NCBI RefSeq assembly: GCF_037975245.1
Contig: NC_092574.1
Span: forward strand, 13,980,713-14,044,712
Length of the DNA: 64,000 bases
Source: Apostichopus japonicus
Lineage: Eukaryota; Echinodermata; Holothuroidea; Aspidochirotida; Stichopodidae
Direction: 5' to 3'
Of the stretch, positions 53,222-64,000 are shown piece after piece. The translations under genes and the position numbers were made by a program. The notes beneath the pieces are model-generated. The model saw nothing but the letters and a program-made list of their open reading frames with translations, did not search any database and was not told the origin of the DNA. Position 1 is the first letter of the stretch; each line of letters opens with the position of its first letter.

Positions 53222-53415
53222 GTAAAAGTGGATCGTGCTGACAAATCTGATAATTCGGTAGCATGTGCTATTGGGATTACAGTAAGAACTATAGGGATAT
53301 GTGTAATCCCAACAAATCCTAAACAACTGGATTTGTTGGAATTACACATATCCTCAGTTCTTACTGTAAGCCTAATAGCACATGCTACCGATTTATAGCA
53401 CGATCCAGTTTTTAC
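53222..53415. mobile_element. Long foldback (hairpin) element
   Basis: Left arm 53222-53319 and right arm 53329-53415 are reverse complements over most of their length, with a 9-nt loop. Long identical blocks are tcggtagcatgtgctatt, ttacagtaagaact, ggatatgtgtaat and ccaacaaatcc. The left arm is about 11 bp longer through small insertions. There is no coding capacity. It may be a MITE or a recent inverted duplication; no target-site duplication was evident. Confidence 0.88.
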
Positions 53416-54302
53416 TTTGATGTAAAACTTTAAGACTTACAGCTATAGTATAATTGCGTTCTCTGTACATGTGTATCAGGTGTTGCTGTATATCATGTTG
53501 TTTAATGTTTATTAATGTCTTTCAGTGGACTGATACCAAACTAGCGACTAGTTACATCCTACCATCGTATAGTTCTCTATTAATTACCTGACTGAAGGCT
53601 CCAGTTTGCAGAATCAGTTATTAAGGATCGATTCTTTTGTAGAAGGGTCTTTTTTATGGCTAGGTATAACCCCCTCCCGCCCCCGGAGGGTGATATTTCC
53701 AGGGTGTCTACTTTACTCCTACTTATATTTCCATATATTAACCTGATTTGTATTATTTTTATAACCTGCAGGATGTGTCACTAGTAGTAAAAGGCTAAGT
53801 CTTCAGATGTTCATTCCGCGGAATATTAGCTTATATATTAGAATAGTTATAAAAGGACGGTAAAGATTGACATTATGATTAAATATGATGGACTTTCTTT
53901 TTGGTAAAGCAAACATACGAATGTCATGTTCTACCAATGTTGATGTAGGCCATGTTTTATCATTACACGGTCACAATGGTCATTAATAAGGCCTCTACAC
54001 TAAACGATAGACTATTGATATTACCATAATATACCTGAGTTAGTATAGTATTAGTTAATATATTGACGTATGTAATTTACACACGTCTACACTTCCATAT
54101 TACACGAATAGGAGTAAACTTGGAAGATATTGTCTTTCTCCTTGTACAGTATTGATTAAAGTCAACATCGTTTGCAGACATAGACACAGAAGACTCAGAA
54201 GTAAATAGATAAGAGAAAATGATATTTTCTAAATAATTCCTTGGCAAAGTACCTCAGTCATATTAGAGAAATGAGTTGCCGTAAGTAAGAGGAGAAGTGT
54301 GG
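53416..54302. other. Noncoding sequence
   Basis: No gene or element recognised. Confidence 0.45.
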
Positions 54303-54310
54303 GAACCAGG

Positions 54311-54570
54311 CAGGGGGTAGGAACCTGGGGGCACGTGCCCTCCACTTTTTTCCCCCCCAAAAATGTGCCCTTCTGGCAAATAAAATGTGCCCCTTTGATG
54401 AAGAACTGTCTTTGAAATCTTAAGCCTTTGTTAATTTAATATTTTATTTTAATTATTCATGTGCACCATAATAGTATTGATAGCATAACGAGTGGTGATT
54501 GTGGGATGAGAAAGGGCCCCTCTGATGTTGTGCCCCACCCCCTCACTTTTTGGAAGCTTCCTATCCCCTG
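54311..54570. mobile_element. hAT-like MITE, 260 bp, with 8-bp target-site duplication
   Basis: Termini are CAGGGGGTAGGAAC and the complement of CAGGGGATAGGAAG (12 of 14). They are flanked by a perfect direct repeat GAACCAGG at 54303-54310 and 54571-54578. The 5' part (gggggcacgtgccctcc, aaaaatgtgccctt) matches the left part of the element at 23206. No coding capacity. Confidence 0.92.
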
Positions 54571-54896
54571 GAACCAGGTCACTGATATAAGAGACTGCAG
54601 GGCTACTTCCTTCATGAGTTCCCCTTTCATGAATGTGAACTGTTGTAGATAACTTATAGATAAAATTGTTCAATGTAAAGCTGTAATTAAGTACCACAAA
54701 GTGAGACTTTTTACACACTCCCCTTCTCATCCTACCCGTTCGCCTTGCCTACATCCTTCCTCTTTCCATAACCTACATCCTTCCATTTACCCCTTAACCT
54801 CGCTTAGGTTTCCTGGTTAGGCTACCGATAAAAGGGGGTCTAGATCTGTTGTCTAGATATTCAATGCCTAAGACAGACAACGAAAAACAGATATAT

Positions 54897-54980
54897 AAAG
54901 AGGGAGAAGGAGGGGAGCGGAGGTGAGGGGATGGGAGGGGAAGGGGAAGAGGAGGAGGAGGGGAGAGAGTGAGGATGAGG
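54897..54980. repeat. Polypurine tract
   Basis: About 84 bp of almost pure A/G on the plus strand (ggagg, gggga and agagg words). It has potential for triplex or G-quadruplex structure. Confidence 0.85.
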
Positions 54981-56498
54981 AATCGGGTAACCCAGATATG
55001 TTATGGACTCCCATCCAGATGTACATATAGTTGACCAGGCCGAACATGACATACGGTTTTACTGACAATGGCCACTTTACATATAATAACCACGAACTAT
55101 AGCAGAGAAAAAAAGAGTTAATTTTGTTGCATGGTATGGATATATGATAGCACATACAAACTTGTATTCCTCAATCAAGGAAAACAAAAAAAATCGTCTT
55201 CTGAATCATAGCTGCAATTAATGTTCTCTATTTGAATCATTTGATAGTCATCCGGATAGGTCCAAGAAGATGATATGTCAAATCTATCTCAAAATATTTT
55301 TTTATGTCTTTGACCTGTTTTCTATAAACGTATCTAAAAGGTGATTTGAAATAAGATAAATTTTCATTCGGATTCTGTGTGTTTTTATTGGACTTGGAAA
55401 TATGCTGTCCTCTATCTCTTCAATTAGGACAAATAATATATACAACAGTAAAATGAACCAAAAACAAAGGATAATTAATCATCTTTATATCATCAGTGCG
55501 AATACAATTGTCGGTGATTTTATCGGAAAAACACATAGAATATGTTTCTCTTAAACAAAGCAAATGTTGCATTAGCCTCAACGAATGAACCTTCCTATAT
55601 ACGTTCGAGCAATTTTGAGTATAAGGCAGTGCAAGCCTACACTTGAAGGGATACTGCATATTACTGTTGCAGTGTTAACATGGTAACCATGAGGTAAAAG
55701 TAAGTCTCTTATAACTATTGCAGTATGAATATGATATTTATAACTGTATTGTGATTGACGTTATATTAATCAGATATCTCGCTATGATACATTTATTGTC
55801 CGTTATTGTTAGTTGCTTCTTGTTTATATGTCATGTGGAAGAAGAGCGCTCTTTTCGAAATAGTAGGGTTTCTATCGATTGTCAGATAAATATTAATTTA
55901 TAATATGTTTTTCTTTTTCGACCCCTTTCTCCTTGTATTGCTGTTTTCTTTCGATTTTGTTATCGTTCTTGTTGTTTTTGGTTATATACATACAAAATGG
56001 TCACATTTTCATTTTTTATTCTTTTAACATTGTAGCTTGAATATATTTACAGGGCTTAACACTTATTTGCAATAAAAAAATAACAAAAGACAGCAACAAC
56101 AGACTCTTCATATGACTCTAAATATCTCATGAGAAACGTTAAGTTACTCATGTTTGGTCATTTGCTTGTATACTCAGTGTTTGAATCATGTAAAACGAGA
56201 ATAATGATATGGCGCAAAAGGGTTTAGTTAATAAAGCATTATTTGAAAGCATTATAAAAACAATACACTACTAAAAGATAGTTAAACAAAAACTTTTAGA
56301 TACATTCAACGATCTGGGGGAACCAAACTCACTTAGCCACGTAATAGCAGGTGTAACCTTAGTTCATGGAGTTCGCAACAAGAAAGGGAAACTATGTAGG
56401 TATATTTTCCAATCTTAGATAGATTGAGGGTTATTTCCATTATGCAATCATATGTTGATGAATTTAATTTCACAGGTAGGCCAACTTATATACAACTT

Positions 56499-56525
56499 AT
56501 ATATATATATATATATATCTATATC

Positions 56526-56584
<59 letters not shown>
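56499..56584. repeat. (AT)n microsatellite
   Basis: AT dinucleotide tract interrupted by ctatatctatg near 56519-56529. Confidence 0.95.
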
Positions 56585-56589
<5 letters not shown>

Positions 56590-59500
56590 GTTATTTCTAA
56601 AGCCCTTTTTAAATTGGTTAATTGTATAGAGAGAAAAAGAGCTGCAGATTCACTGCAAAGTGCAAATCTATTTCAAACAGGATACCTCACTATTTACATC
56701 CAAGGATACTTGTTTTATCAAATAAACCCTATGTTACAAATAAACGACAAATCCCCCCCCCCCCCCCCCCAAAAATAGTTTACTTTCCTTTAAACAGTTC
56801 ATAAAGAGTAAATCGTTTGCTAAACAAGAAAGATATTGGAATGCGGACAGTAATTTATTCGTCATTCACTTCAAGTCACCTTCAATTTTGTTTCAGATTG
56901 AAACTGACATTTTTTTAGAGTTCTGCCACTAATTTGACGTTAAGACCTAACAGAATCCCAACAAAGGCTTCTTTGGCTTACACTTGTTCCTTTGTTATTG
57001 TTTGAAACATCTATTGTCACTGTAAACTTCCTTTGTTCTTTACAAAAATTGGTTGACTTTAAAGGTGAATGAAAACTAATCTTGCCACGATTCGAAATGC
57101 CGACAGGGATTTTTCTTTTCTGTTATCTCTTTTTCTTAGGATTTATGTATGTAGGGATTACCACACATTTTGAGGACACTTCAAGGACTATATCTCGACG
57201 TAATGACGTAGACAGATTACTCAAGGATTTCAAGTCATCGAATATAATTGAAGTTAATCGTCTCTGTGGGTCACCGTCCTCGCTACTTATTAAATTGTTC
57301 TATAACTAGAGGTGAAATTTCTGATGTCCAAATAGGCGTCGACCGCGTCCTGATTATGGTTGTGTTTTATTTCATCCCCAAATGATTAATTGGCGACAGA
57401 AATTGCTAGGTAAAGTCGGCTAGTTTAATGTTCCTGCATCCATCGATTTAGTCGGAAAACATTTCGATTTAATTACCAAGCGTGAAAAGAGTTGCAATGA
57501 TCCCTGACTTATATGACGGTTTATAAAGAAGAGAAATAAATATTCATGAGCTTCGTGATGCGTTATCAAGGTGATGATTATTCATGAATGCCAAATCCGT
57601 TTCTGTGATGTTATAACTATACGTTACACAAAATATCATTGCATTACCCAATCACATTTCGTGTTAGTAAGAAGCAATAATTTGATCGATGAAAACATAT
57701 AATGATGTTAAATATGATTTAAGGAAGATAATAAAATGTCCCAAAACCGAATAGTCATCGAAGCTTATTTAAAAACAAAAAACAAGATGACAACTTTTAG
57801 CTCGAAAAACTATAATTAACCGAGCATATCTTACATAAGAGCATGGACTTAAAAGAAATAAAATATAAAACATCTTCCTCAGTGTTTTACTACTATTATT
57901 AGTTTTCACCAGTTTGCAATATATTAATATATATTGTGTGTTAAGTAGTGACACACAACACGTGTTTGAATATTGTTTTAGTTTTGCTCCCGTTAAAAAA
58001 ATACAAAATTGAAATTGACGAACCAATGAGGAGTCGATATAAATGAATCATGGAGTTTTCGTTACAACCGGCTTTATCATACACTTAATCGTATAGAAAT
58101 TCTTCTTCCGGATGACTATTTAGATATTTATGACCAAAAAACCCCAAAAATAATCATAACTTGTCCTATTGACCGTTGTCCATATTTTAATTGAAAATCT
58201 ACTTGGTCGATCAGCAGCTGTACCGAACACTATGTTTGACGTGTTTATTTATCACTTCAAATTATCTTTCTCTCTCTCTCCCAGCTCTGTCTCCACCCAG
58301 TGGTCGATGCCCAAAAAATATTGATATGGAAATTCTGAATTTAACCCAAACAGTAGCCTATTTGAAAACTGAAGTGATTTTATATTAACGTTTGAGCAGA
58401 CCGAACAGTGTAGACCACTATATAGATGAGAAAATTTTATTTTGTTTTTCTTCGTATAAATACGAGGAATCAAAACTGACGATTGTTTGCGTAAAATGTT
58501 AATTATTCAAACGATCGCACACGCTGAATCGGCTTCATCAAAAGAATGAGAAGTGGGGAAGCGGTAAATATACGTAGAAAATGTAACCAATACCAGGCAT
58601 GTGTGCGGTATGAAGTTTAGTTATATAATTATATATATATGCGTGTTCTTTTATGTTCTTGTTCTTGATTCACTTATACTAACAGAGCTGGATGGATTGT
58701 CGCTGCACACAAGACAGAATTCACGGTTGAAAGTTCAGCTAACCTCAATTTCGTTTGAGTATATAGAATACAAAATGAAGTGTTGTTTTTAGGTTTTTTG
58801 CGTTACTTTATTGACAGTTTGCTTAAGATGTTCTTGAGACGTACATAGGACACGGTATATAGAGGATAAGTGTCGCATTCGAAACTACTTCACACATATC
58901 AAAAGAGACTGATTTCATGACGAACGATATACTTACAAGTTAGTCGATTATTGAAAGATTTGAGGATATTCAAAAGAAAAATATAATAATGACTAACTCT
59001 ATATTTAAACTATAAACATGTTCCGAAATATATTAACTTTTTTATCAAGGATATTACTGAACATGATACACGGTAGTTTAAGTAAAATATTGGTATGTAT
59101 ATAGAAAACTGTGGCTCATAGATAACGTGGGCTCTATACAGAGGTTGCATAACCTGTTTTTGATCTCGACGGGAGTTTTGGGAGGGGGGGGGTGGTGGGG
59201 TGGTGGCCCGGGGTAGAAGTCGCTAACTTGGAAGTACAGTGGGATATGTTACATATATGGACCCTCTATGTTGTTCGTCCAATTCTTCAAGTTCTTTTCT
59301 CGACAAAAGGACCCTTTTTTAATACATTTTCTGAACTTTTCAATAATGGGTACTTTCTTAAATATCCAAATCGCAATTTTTGTTTTTCATTAGAAACATA
59401 GAAACCCTGTCATTTCATTAAACAGAGGCGCACTTGTAGTTGTTGGAATGGTCACTTTTGAGTTGTTTTAATAGTTGTGATTGACGCACGTAGCCCTATA

Positions 59501-62199
59501 CGTGTCCCGTTCTCCACCGCCCCTATTTCCTTTTATTTTTACAGTTTACAAGAGTAAGTTTTACTTTAAATGATCATCTTCTGTGACAGAGCTGTTTCTA
59601 ATTAGATAGTTACAATTTCTTATTAAAATGAGCTGATAACAATAGACTAAAAGTAAGAATGGCTTCAATTTAAAATTAACGAGGATAAACTGGTTTTGTA
59701 AGATTTTAAATGTTAACATCATATGTCTCCATTATAGAACCTCGCATGTGCAAACTAAAATCTTGCATTTACAAACTAAAATTACAAACGAGAAATGCGA
59801 CGTTTAATTTACACGTAAGAATGAGTGCATCACAGAACTAAATGATTTATTCATAACGTACCAACTGAATGATCGATTTTTTCATACCAAATGAACCAAA
59901 GATTAACATAATGTTGATAGAAATAAAACCAAACTAAAGTGTAAAAATAATGGATTGAAGAAAGCCAAAATAAAAATAAAAAACACATATTCATTCCTTT
60001 GCTATATAGATAGCATCAGTTTGACATCTTTGATTTTTTTTCGCTTCAAAGCCAGAATTCTGATTTTGATCCAGACTTTATGATAATTTGCTGGATAATT
60101 CTTAAATTAACTTTTTGATTCTGCGATTGGTCAGCAAATTTTCCCGAACCTCTATCAAAAAGTATTACTCAAAAGAAGGTTGCAACTTTTCAAACTGAGA
60201 CACCCTCCTAAATTGATTTCACCCAAGCACCCGAGCAAGTAATTCATATGATTCCGTAACGTTCCCAACAATCCGTCCTCCTTCCGGCAGACGCAGACGT
60301 ATTTTATTAATGAAATAAAATAACAAATTTATGAGATTTCAGTATATGGAATATATAGCATCGTAGAATTTAAGCTAATATTAGGAAGTGCGTTGATGTA
60401 GTTCAAATACGTGTTTTTGCAATTAAAATTGAAATCATAGCCAATTATATAAATTTTTACCTCATCCTCCCCACTCCCCACCCCCTCCCCTCGCATTCCC
60501 ACACACTATACACTAAAACGGTAAATAGTACAGAAGTGGGAAGAGGTAAAGTCTGGTTTGAAATTTCTTGAATGTTTCGCTTATTTTGCTAATTTCTGTC
60601 ATTGAAATGCATAATGTGTTCCTGATGTGATAATGTCAAATTTTGACTTTACATTAATTTTTTTCTACAGATTTATTTGTCGGGTTCAGGCTTCCTCATG
60701 AATGAAATTCAATATAACCGAAAATTTACAAGAAAAAGGAACAACCGGATGGTAAGTTAAAACAAACATATTACCAACTTTCATACAATTTCTGTATGAC
60801 GGTGTCCGGTGCTCATATACTCGTTTAACGTATAGGCACACCTTAGGGTGTAATTAAGTCATATATTGGCGTGCAGACATACATCCAACCACACTCCCTT
60901 AACCTCACACCCCTCCCTAATTCCCTCTCTAGTCAACAAACGCGTGTAAGGATATTAGTGAACCAACGTGAAAATATGTTAAAGAATTCAAGACAGCACT
61001 GATTTAATCCCCCCCCCCAAAAAAAGTACCAAAAGTAATTTTGAGATAGGCAAAGGTATTTTCAAATTTTACGTCGAATTTAAATACCAAAATATGTAAG
61101 AATTACAAATTGATGTCATATTTTCGTAACAATTTGAATATCGTAACAGACAGCGTTAACCCTGAGAAGAAGAACTAAAAAAAAAATGATATCAGCATAT
61201 ATTATAGAAAAAAATATTAATAAAGTAATATATTTTCCTCAACCCAAATTTTTCGTTCTCCCTTTTTTCCTTCTATATTCTTGACGAATTCATCGATCTA
61301 AAATATCACTATACCAAAGAGTAGAATGACCCAAAGCTTGTTCAGTGCTTAAATAGGGAACTTATTGAGTTTCGTTAGTGAACATCCGTTGAGGTTAATG
61401 GCTTACCGTTAAGTTTCGATCAATTGTCAAACATCCCAGACAGTATACTTGATGTGTCTTACTCATTTCAATTTTAAAGTGTTGTTATTGTGGCCCGTTT
61501 GTTTTGGTCGAACCGTGGATCACATAGTTATATCGATGAAAAAGCATAATTATGTTGCTTTTTTTCCCTTCGTGCCCAAACTCAATCTTGCACCACGGTA
61601 GCACCAGGGTAACTTGTATAAATATAACATATATATATTGGTAGAAATTACAACTGTTTTCAAGCATCTTTTATATGTACTATGCCATTAACTGCTTAAA
61701 CCAATACAATCACTAACGTGTAGTTGATTTTTTTTTGGCAGGCCACATTAGATATTTATATTAATAAAAATATTAAACACTGTTTATGTATTGATACTGT
61801 ATCATGAACGCATGTGGGCTCTAGACTGTTGTATTTTGAATTGGCTTTCGTCTTTTACCGTTAAAGATTATATGAAGCCGGCTGTATGTTTTATCTCGAG
61901 CCATAAACCCGACTAAAAGTGATGTTTATACGATGCTTAGAAGGACGTAAACGATTTATTGCTTGGCTAAATAAAAGCCAGACGCTGAAATTTAAAACAA
62001 AGGGGCTCTCATAATCCCAAGAAAGAGAGCAATTCTGTTTTACCGTACAGGTATACTTACTGGGAAGGGTACACCCAGATGGATTACAGAGAAAAATTTA
62101 GAATTGAGTTCAAACTTGTTCAGTTTCTTTATTCGCTTTTAATAAAGGGAAAGGCACGAAGTTCGAGTGTTAAGAGAATTTGTAGCGAAGCCATACTTG

Positions 62200-62201
<2 letters not shown>

Positions 62202-62292
<91 letters not shown>

Positions 62293-62373
62293 CCTATATA
62301 TATATAGGCCTATATATATATAGGCCTATATATATATAGGCCTATATATATATAGGCCTATATATATATAGGC

Positions 62374-62417
<44 letters not shown>
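62202..62417. repeat. (AT)n tract with a 16-bp GGCC-containing palindromic array
   Basis: AT dinucleotides flank six copies of GGCC spaced exactly 16 bp apart (62291, 62307, 62323, 62339, 62355, 62371). Each is the centre of a TATATAGGCCTATATA palindrome; the last copy has a ggcctgt variant. Confidence 0.95.
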
Positions 62418-62420
<3 letters not shown>

Positions 62421-64000
62421 TATTAAGTATTAGTATAAGTAGTATTAATTATTACTAAAAAGTAAGAAATATATATTAATCCACTTTCTGGTTTAAGTTT
62501 TGCGTTTTATCTTTAATTTGTAAATAGGTGTGTTTATTATTTTTTTAAATAATACTATGAAATAGAATTGTTTACAAGTCATTTAGGTGTAGTGTTTGCT
62601 AGCAGTTTTCTTCTCAAGGATTGAAGCCAACGTCTGCTAAATATGGATTTTCTCTTTTTGTTTTAATTTACTTCATTGTCTTAATTCTCTCTCCTGCCTT
62701 TAGTATATTTTTGCATATAAATCCGCAAACAAACTAAACAATCGATTAATACGTACAGTACACAAAAGAATGAATTTTGCGATTTGTAATTTTTGTTTTT
62801 ATTTTCAAATGTAAGTATAGTCTCGTTCGTTCTAATTGGCAATTTAACAGTGCGATTATTTTAAATGTCCCTTACCCCCCCCCCCTCCCCATCACCTCAT
62901 CCCATCCTCCTTTCGGACACATTTTCTGTCGATTCTGACTCTTAATGTATAGGTTTATGTGTACCATCAGTAGGTTAGATTTTGTTTTAAAAATGAAGAA
63001 TAATTTTTTTCGACATATTTCAAAATATATCTCTGCCTTTTTACCTTTGTTTCTCATTTAATATACACTTGTTAATTGGTTTCGGTAATTATAGTTCTCT
63101 ATTGATCTCGTTATTCATCAAGTGTAACTCATTGGAGCTGGGAAATATTACATGTGGGTTCCTATTCTATATTTCAATCAATTTGGACCGAAAGGAGATG
63201 AACCATATCAGTTATTCTTCAGAGAAATTGTGACAGCGACGTCAAGAGTCAGGTCGGGCTTGGGGGGGGGGCGTGGATATGTCACAGGGAACCCTTCTTG
63301 AAGTCTCCATTTCCTTTCGTATGTAATGTTATGAGATGAAATAAGTATTTAGCCCATAATACCCCGGGCCACCTAATTGACCGCGGGATCCTGGGCTGTA
63401 TCCCACAGCCCCTGGCACCCCCTCTCTCTTTCTCTATTACATGAAAAAGAAGTTAAAAATGATATGAAAAGATTATAAATGAAAAACTGGGTAAAAAAAT
63501 GTAAAAATAGCGAACTATACGTTGAAGTACTTGGCCTACTTTCGTATACTTGGCGTATATATATATTGACTAAAATTGTTAACAATAAAGAAATAAGAAC
63601 AGACTTTGCTAAAAAGAGCACAACGTTGACAACATACTTGCAGCAACTCTGAAAACATTTATAGTTCCGTAGCTGATAAATTTCATAACAGAAAGTGGAA
63701 TTATCGGACACGGTTTTGGCGATCCTTTAATGACATAAATGTCATTAAAATATAGATTGAAATCCATAAATTAAATAACTAGCTGGGTTCTATATATTTT
63801 AATCCATAGTTGAAGCAACGGTATGACTATTCGGGGAGTCGGGGTGGGGTGGGGTGGAAGGGTTCTATGAAGAAGAGGCTAACAGAGGGAAAGATATGAA
63901 TGCAATTTCACTTTAATCGTTGCTGGTAAAAATGGTAAAAATAATCAACTTTAACAAACAAACCAAAAAATTGGGTCATTACCGAGACTTAAATTGATTA
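62418..64000. other. Noncoding sequence to the right edge
   Basis: No gene recognised, and in particular no Gsx or Xlox first exon. It contains C and G runs (about 62875-62885, 63260-63269) and a ggggt tract near 63839-63857. Confidence 0.5.

Larger units (their letters stand above)
54579..62201. other. Xlox: Noncoding sequence, presumed Xlox intron 1 or 5' flank
   Basis: About 7.6 kb with no recognisable exon. It holds a polypurine tract (54897-54980), an (AT)n tract (56499-56584), a 19-bp C run (about 56752-56770), and at 57082-57309 a 75-residue open frame with a hydrophobic N-terminus that I could not assign. Confidence 0.45.

Noticed and set aside
56690-56720. YPWM-encoding string on the minus strand, a candidate Xlox hexapeptide
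   Set aside because: Stop codons lie immediately before (TGA, TAA) and after (TAA) in the same frame, and no phase-1 donor is present.
42416-64000. A Gsx homeobox, expected next to Xlox
   Set aside because: No KIWFQNRR-type recognition helix was found on either strand outside Cdx and Xlox, so Gsx is not in this window.

Overview
This is a gene-poor, AT-rich stretch of an animal genome. It carries the 3' parts of two linked ParaHox homeobox genes: Cdx (caudal) on the plus strand, with homeodomain exons at 16330-16475 and 20325-20762, and Xlox/Pdx on the minus strand, with its homeodomain exon at 41817-42415. They are convergent (tail to tail), with about 21 kb between their stop codons. Xlox and Cdx have this same relative orientation in the chordate cluster (PDX1 and CDX2 next to GSX1 in human), so the window is most simply read as part of an intact ParaHox cluster. 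The composition, the gene content and the mix of MITEs, a tRNA-derived SINE and minisatellites suggest a marine invertebrate, probably an echinoderm or another non-vertebrate deuterostome. The sequence alone does not fix the species.

Layout: 1-16329 is 5' of the first visible Cdx exon. It is either Cdx intron 1 or upstream sequence, and holds a foldback element, a tandem duplication, two hAT-like MITEs, two minisatellites and a weak SRCR-like coding remnant. 16330-20762 is Cdx, with a 3.85 kb intron at the classical caudal position (homeodomain residues 44/45). 20763-41816 is the Cdx-Xlox spacer, with a SINE, a 652 bp MITE, (AT)n tracts and a 26-bp minisatellite. 41817-42415 is the last Xlox exon. 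42416-64000 is Xlox intron 1 or 5' flank, with a tRNA-like inverted repeat, two long hairpins, a 25-bp minisatellite, another MITE and long (AT)n tracts.

No 5' exon of either gene could be recognised, and no Gsx homeobox is present. By cluster order Gsx would be expected beyond the right end. Nearly all other open reading frames are short, low in complexity, or lie in repeats, and I do not regard them as genes. The best-supported new observations are the ParaHox linkage itself, four hAT-like MITEs each flanked by a perfect 8-bp target-site duplication (two inserted inside tandem repeats), several long foldback sequences, and grouped SUMO-consensus motifs in both ParaHox C-terminal tails.
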